Under the pieces are notes generated by a model. That model was not told the DNA's origin, ran no database searches, and saw only the letters and a program-made list of their open reading frames with translations. A program made the translations under genes and the position numbers. Below are positions 60,847 through 64,000 of a stretch of DNA of 64,000 nucleotides, one piece after another (the stretch's first letter is position 1; the number at the start of each line of letters is the position of its first letter). Source of the DNA: Caballeronia cordobensis (GTDB lineage Bacteria > Pseudomonadota > Gammaproteobacteria > Burkholderiales > Burkholderiaceae); NCBI RefSeq assembly GCF_001544575.2, contig NZ_FCNY02000026.1, forward strand, positions 37,491 to 101,490, read 5' to 3'.

Positions 60847-62798
60847 CGTCCGGTCTCTGCGATGGGTTCCGGAGCGACCGTCGTCACGCGCGGCTGCGTC
60901 GCTCTGATCCGCGCGTAACGCCGGTCCGCCGCGGCGAGCAGCCCGCCCAGCGCCATCAAGATGCAGCCGCCCCAGATCCAGCGCACGAACGGCTTGATCT
61001 GGATGCGCACGGTCCATGCGTTCGCGCCCGCCGGCTGATCCAGCGCGACGTAGAGATCGCGCAGCACGCCGCGGTCGATCGCCGCTTCCGTCGTCGGCAT
61101 GTTCGAGACGAGGAACTCGCGCTTTTCGGGATTGAGCGTCGCGATGGCGCGGCCGTCGCGCGTGACGGTGATCGTCGCCCGCGTCGCGCGATAGTTCGGG
61201 CCGTCGATCGCGCGCACGTCGTCGAGACGGAAGCGATAGCCGCCCGCATCCACGCTGCCGCCGGGCACGATCCGCGCATCGCGCTCGACGGGAAAGCCCT
61301 TCACCATCGTCACCCCGACGATGAACACGCCGACGCCCGCATGCGCGAGCCACATGCCGAGCGTCGCGAGCCGCACGCGCTGTCTCGCCCTCACGACGCG
61401 CTCGAACACGCTCGTTGCGATGGTCGCAAAGGTCCATGCGGCGAGCAGAAAGCCGAGGCTCACGAGCGGGCGCGACACGCCGGGCAGGAATGCGCTCGCC
61501 ACGCTCACGAGCGCGGCCCAGCGCAGACGCACGGCGATTTCCGGCAGACGCGCGGCTTTCCAGCGCGCGAGCGGGCCGACGCCCATCAGGAAGACGGCGG
61601 GCGTCATCAGCGGGACGAACACGCTGTCGAAGTACGGCGCGCCGACCGAAATCTTGTCGAGATCGAGGGCGTCGAGCGCCATCGGATAAAGCGTGCCGAG
61701 CATCACCGAAGCGGCCGCGACGAGCATCAGCAGATTGTTCGACAAGAGCAGCGCCTCGCGCGATACCGGCTCGAAGCCCACCGCCGCCGCCGCACGCGGC
61801 GCGCGCCACGCGAACAGCGCGAGCCCGCCGCCCGAGAACAGCGCGAGCAGCGCGAGAATGAAGACGCCGCGCGTGGGATCGGACGCGAAACCGTGCACCG
61901 ATGTCACGACGCCCGAGCGCACGAGAAACGTGCCGAGCAGCGACAGCGAAAACGCGCAGATTGCGAGCAGCGCGCTCCATGCGCGGAACGCGCCGCGCTT
62001 CGCCGTCGCCGCGAGCGAATGAATCAGCGCCGTGCCGACGAGCCACGGCATGAACGACGCATTCTCGACCGGATCCCAGAACCACCATCCGCCCCAGCCG
62101 AGTTCGTAGTACGCCCACGCGCTGCCGAGCATGATGCCGAGCGTCAGGAACATCCACGCGGCGAGCGTCCATGCCCGCGACGCGCGCGCCCACGCAGCGT
62201 CGAGCCTGCCTTCGAGCAGCGCGGCGATCGCGAACGCGAACGCCACCGAAAAGCCGACATAGCCCATGTACAGCAACGGCGGATGGATCACCATGCCGGG
62301 GTCTTGCAGAAGCGGGTTGAGATCGCGGCCGTTCATGGCGGGCGGCATGATGCGCGTGAACGGATTCGACGTCAGCAGCATGAAAAGCAGAAAGCCCGTA
62401 TTGATCCAGCTCATCACGCCGAGCACGCGCGCGGCGAAGGGCAAGGGCAGGCGGCGGCCGAATCCCGCGACGGCGATCATCCACAGCGTCAGCAGCAGCG
62501 CCCAGAGCAGCAGCGAGCCTTCGTGCCCGCCCCAGACGGCTGTGAAGCGATAAATCGCCGGCAGCGCCGAATTCGAATTGCCGACGACGTAGACGACGGA
62601 GAAATCGTCGCCGAGAAACGACGCCGCGAGACACGCGAACGCGATCGCCACGAACACGAATTGCCCGCACGCGGCGGGCGCGGCGACGCGCATCCAGCGC
62701 TCGACGGAAAGGCGCGCGCCGAGCATCGGCACGACGCCCGCCACGAGCGCGAGCAGCATCGCGAGAATCAGCGCGAAATGGCCGATTTCCGGAATCAT
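60843..62798 (-). CDS. ccmF: Heme lyase CcmF
   Basis: This 651-residue membrane protein has about fifteen helices and the tryptophan-rich WWD motif GWGGWWFWDPVENASFMPW, where periplasmic heme is held. With CcmH and CcmI it joins heme to apocytochrome c. I chose ATG 62798 (MIPEIGHFALILAML), overlapping ccmE by 4 bases; the longer upstream frame is not real. Confidence 0.95.
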   Translation of the reverse strand: MIPEIGHFALILAMLLALVAGVVPMLGARLSVERWMRVAAPAACGQFVFVAIAFACLAASFLGDDFSVVYVVGNSNSALPAIYRFTAVWGGHEGSLLLWALLLTLWMIAVAGFGRRLPLPFAARVLGVMSWINTGFLLFMLLTSNPFTRIMPPAMNGRDLNPLLQDPGMVIHPPLLYMGYVGFSVAFAFAIAALLEGRLDAAWARASRAWTLAAWMFLTLGIMLGSAWAYYELGWGGWWFWDPVENASFMPWLVGTALIHSLAATAKRGAFRAWSALLAICAFSLSLLGTFLVRSGVVTSVHGFASDPTRGVFILALLALFSGGGLALFAWRAPRAAAAVGFEPVSREALLLSNNLLMLVAAASVMLGTLYPMALDALDLDKISVGAPYFDSVFVPLMTPAVFLMGVGPLARWKAARLPEIAVRLRWAALVSVASAFLPGVSRPLVSLGFLLAAWTFATIATSVFERVVRARQRVRLATLGMWLAHAGVGVFIVGVTMVKGFPVERDARIVPGGSVDAGGYRFRLDDVRAIDGPNYRATRATITVTRDGRAIATLNPEKREFLVSNMPTTEAAIDRGVLRDLYVALDQPAGANAWTVRIQIKPFVRWIWGGCILMALGGLLAAADRRYARIRATQPRVTTVAPEPIAETGR

Positions 62799-63256
62799 CG
62801 GCGCGGCCCCGCGTTCGCGTTCGCATCCGTCGATGCGCGCACTTCGTGCAGCGCGCGTTCGAGCTGCGGCGGCGTGTACTTTTCGTCGTGCTTCGCGAGC
62901 ACTTCGTCGGCGTGAAAGCGTCCGTTCGCGTCGAGCCTGCCTTGCGCGACGACGCCGCTGCCTTCGCGGAACAGGTCGGGCAGCGCGCCCGTGTAGGTGA
63001 CGGGAACCGACGCCCGCGCGTCGGCGACGACGAAGCGCACCGTGCGGCCGTCGCCGTCGCGCACGAGCGAGCCGCGTTCGACGAGCCCGCCGAGCCGGAA
63101 GCGCTGCGTGCGCGTCGCTTCCTGTGTCGCAATCTGGCTCGGGCTCACGAAGAACATGACATTGGCTCGAAACGCGTTGAGCACGAACGCGCACGCGAGC
63201 CCCGCGCTCGCCATGCCCAGCGCGATGAAGGCGAAGCGGCGATGGCGCGCCTTCAT
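62795..63256 (-). CDS. ccmE: Heme chaperone CcmE
   Basis: This 153-residue protein has one N-terminal membrane anchor and a periplasmic beta barrel. The heme-binding histidine is His123 in the HxxxY motif (HDEKY, Tyr127). It takes heme from CcmC and delivers it to CcmF. ATG 63256 overlaps the ccmD stop by 4 bases. Confidence 0.95.
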   Translation of the reverse strand: MKARHRRFAFIALGMASAGLACAFVLNAFRANVMFFVSPSQIATQEATRTQRFRLGGLVERGSLVRDGDGRTVRFVVADARASVPVTYTGALPDLFREGSGVVAQGRLDANGRFHADEVLAKHDEKYTPPQLERALHEVRASTDANANAGPRR

Positions 63257-63381
63257 CGGCGCATCTCCGGCTCGCGCAGCGCGCGATATACGAGCCACGC
63301 TTCGGCGGCCATCAGCAGGAACGTGATCGCGAGCGCGGCGGCGAGGATCGGATTGGCGGCGAGCATCGACAGGACGTTCAT
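63253..63381 (-). CDS. ccmD: Heme exporter protein CcmD
   Basis: This 42-residue protein, MNVLSMLAANPILAAALAIT and onward, has a single membrane helix and a positively charged tail (REPEMRR). It stabilises CcmE binding to the CcmABC complex. It overlaps ccmC by 4 bases. It is identified by position between ccmC and ccmE as much as by sequence. Confidence 0.88.
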   Translation of the reverse strand: MNVLSMLAANPILAAALAITFLLMAAEAWLVYRALREPEMRR

Positions 63382-64000
63382 GCGGCGCGCTCCTCGATTC
63401 GCGATGGACGCTCGTCCGTCGAGACGCGTTGCGCCGCGCGCAGGATGACGCGCACGCGCGCCAGCGACACCGCGATCGCGTAACACCAGAAGCCGGCCGT
63501 CATCACGAGGATGCCGCATGCCATTGACGTCGTCATCGACACGCCGCTGCCGAAACCGAGCGACGGCCCCTGATGCAGCGTGTACCACCATTGCACGGAA
63601 AAATAGATGATCGGAATATTCACGACGCCGATCAGCGCGAGCACCGAGCACGCGCGATCGGCGCGGCGCGTGCCGTCGATCGCGGCATGCAGCGCGAGAA
63701 AGCCGACATACAGGAAGAAGAGGATCAGCTCGGAAGTCAGGCGCGCGTCCCAGACCCACCACGTGCCCCATGTCGGCTTGCCCCACAGCGCGCCGGAAAC
63801 GAGCGCGATTGCCGTGAAAAGCGCGCCGGTCGGGGCGAGCGCGCGGGCCATCATCGCGGAGAGGCGGGTGTTCATCGCGAGATGCAGCGCGCAGTACGCG
63901 GCCATCACGAGGTAGATGAACATCGACATCCACGCCGCCGGAACGTGCACGAACATGATGCGGTAGATGTCGCGTTGCAGCGCATCGGCGGGTGCGATGG
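63378..64000 (-). CDS. ccmC: Heme exporter protein CcmC (cut by window edge)
   Basis: The 3' part of ccmC (about 207 codons) is visible; the start lies beyond base 64000. It contains MFVHVPAAWMSMFIYLVMAA, the WWD motif GTWGTWWVWDARLTSE-type stretch (WGTWWVWDARLTSEL) and several membrane helices. CcmC loads heme onto CcmE. ccmA and ccmB are presumably upstream, outside the window. Confidence 0.93.
   Translation of the reverse strand, partial: IAPADALQRDIYRIMFVHVPAAWMSMFIYLVMAAYCALHLAMNTRLSAMMARALAPTGALFTAIALVSGALWGKPTWGTWWVWDARLTSELILFFLYVGFLALHAAIDGTRRADRACSVLALIGVVNIPIIYFSVQWWYTLHQGPSLGFGSGVSMTTSMACGILVMTAGFWCYAIAVSLARVRVILRAAQRVSTDERPSRIEERAA

Noticed and set aside
1..64000. tRNA, rRNA, CRISPR arrays, insertion sequences, phage or plasmid features
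   Set aside because: None was recognised on reading both strands; the only long repeat is the LysR operator pair.

Overview
This window is GC-rich, densely packed chromosomal DNA from a betaproteobacterium, most likely Burkholderiaceae of the Burkholderia/Paraburkholderia/Caballeronia group. That placement rests on codon and base composition, on the mix of many catabolic operons each with its own LysR, IclR or ROK regulator, and on the cyo, nar and ccm respiratory clusters. It is inference, because no rRNA or marker gene is present. I saw no tRNA, rRNA, CRISPR array, insertion sequence or phage gene. Every gap between genes is shorter than 300 bases.

Left third (1-11968): a LysR-type regulator (cut by the window edge) diverges from a six-gene operon: hyuA-hyuB, a family III CoA-transferase, an enoyl-CoA hydratase, an MFS carrier and an HMG-CoA-lyase-type enzyme. 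Together they look like a route that opens or carboxylates a small substrate, activates the acid as a CoA ester, hydrates it and cleaves it. About 9 kb away a near-copy of the same regulator/promoter region lies between an alpha/beta hydrolase and an MFS carrier plus 2-hydroxyacid dehydrogenase, so both loci probably form one regulon.

12049-28355 holds a cold-shock protein; a ribbon-helix-helix regulator with a PHB-depolymerase-like esterase; a lipoprotein beta-propeller; a ROK-regulated sugar ABC transporter; free methionine-R-sulfoxide reductase with a DUF302-like protein; an isolated sugar-binding protein; an FAH-family enzyme diverging from an IclR regulator; a stress patch (universal stress protein, lone receiver, small unknown proteins); and a UbiB-family protein that has lost its ATP-binding and catalytic residues.

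28352-42056 holds a cupin dioxygenase/MFS/SDR/IclR operon, the cyoABCD quinol oxidase, and a terephthalate-dioxygenase-like operon (tphA2-A3-B-A1 order) with an aromatic-acid MFS carrier and a divergent IclR regulator.

42248-64000 holds an ABC importer lacking a binding protein; a complete respiratory nitrate module (narK1-narK2-narGHJI-narXL) followed by a nitronate monooxygenase; a DUF3079-like small protein; and, on the minus strand, the cytochrome c maturation operon ccmC-D-E-F-G-H-I, which runs off the right edge. The three respiratory clusters (cyo, nar, ccm) would equip the cell for low-oxygen and nitrate respiration, while the remaining operons feed aromatic acids, sugars and unusual organic acids into central metabolism.
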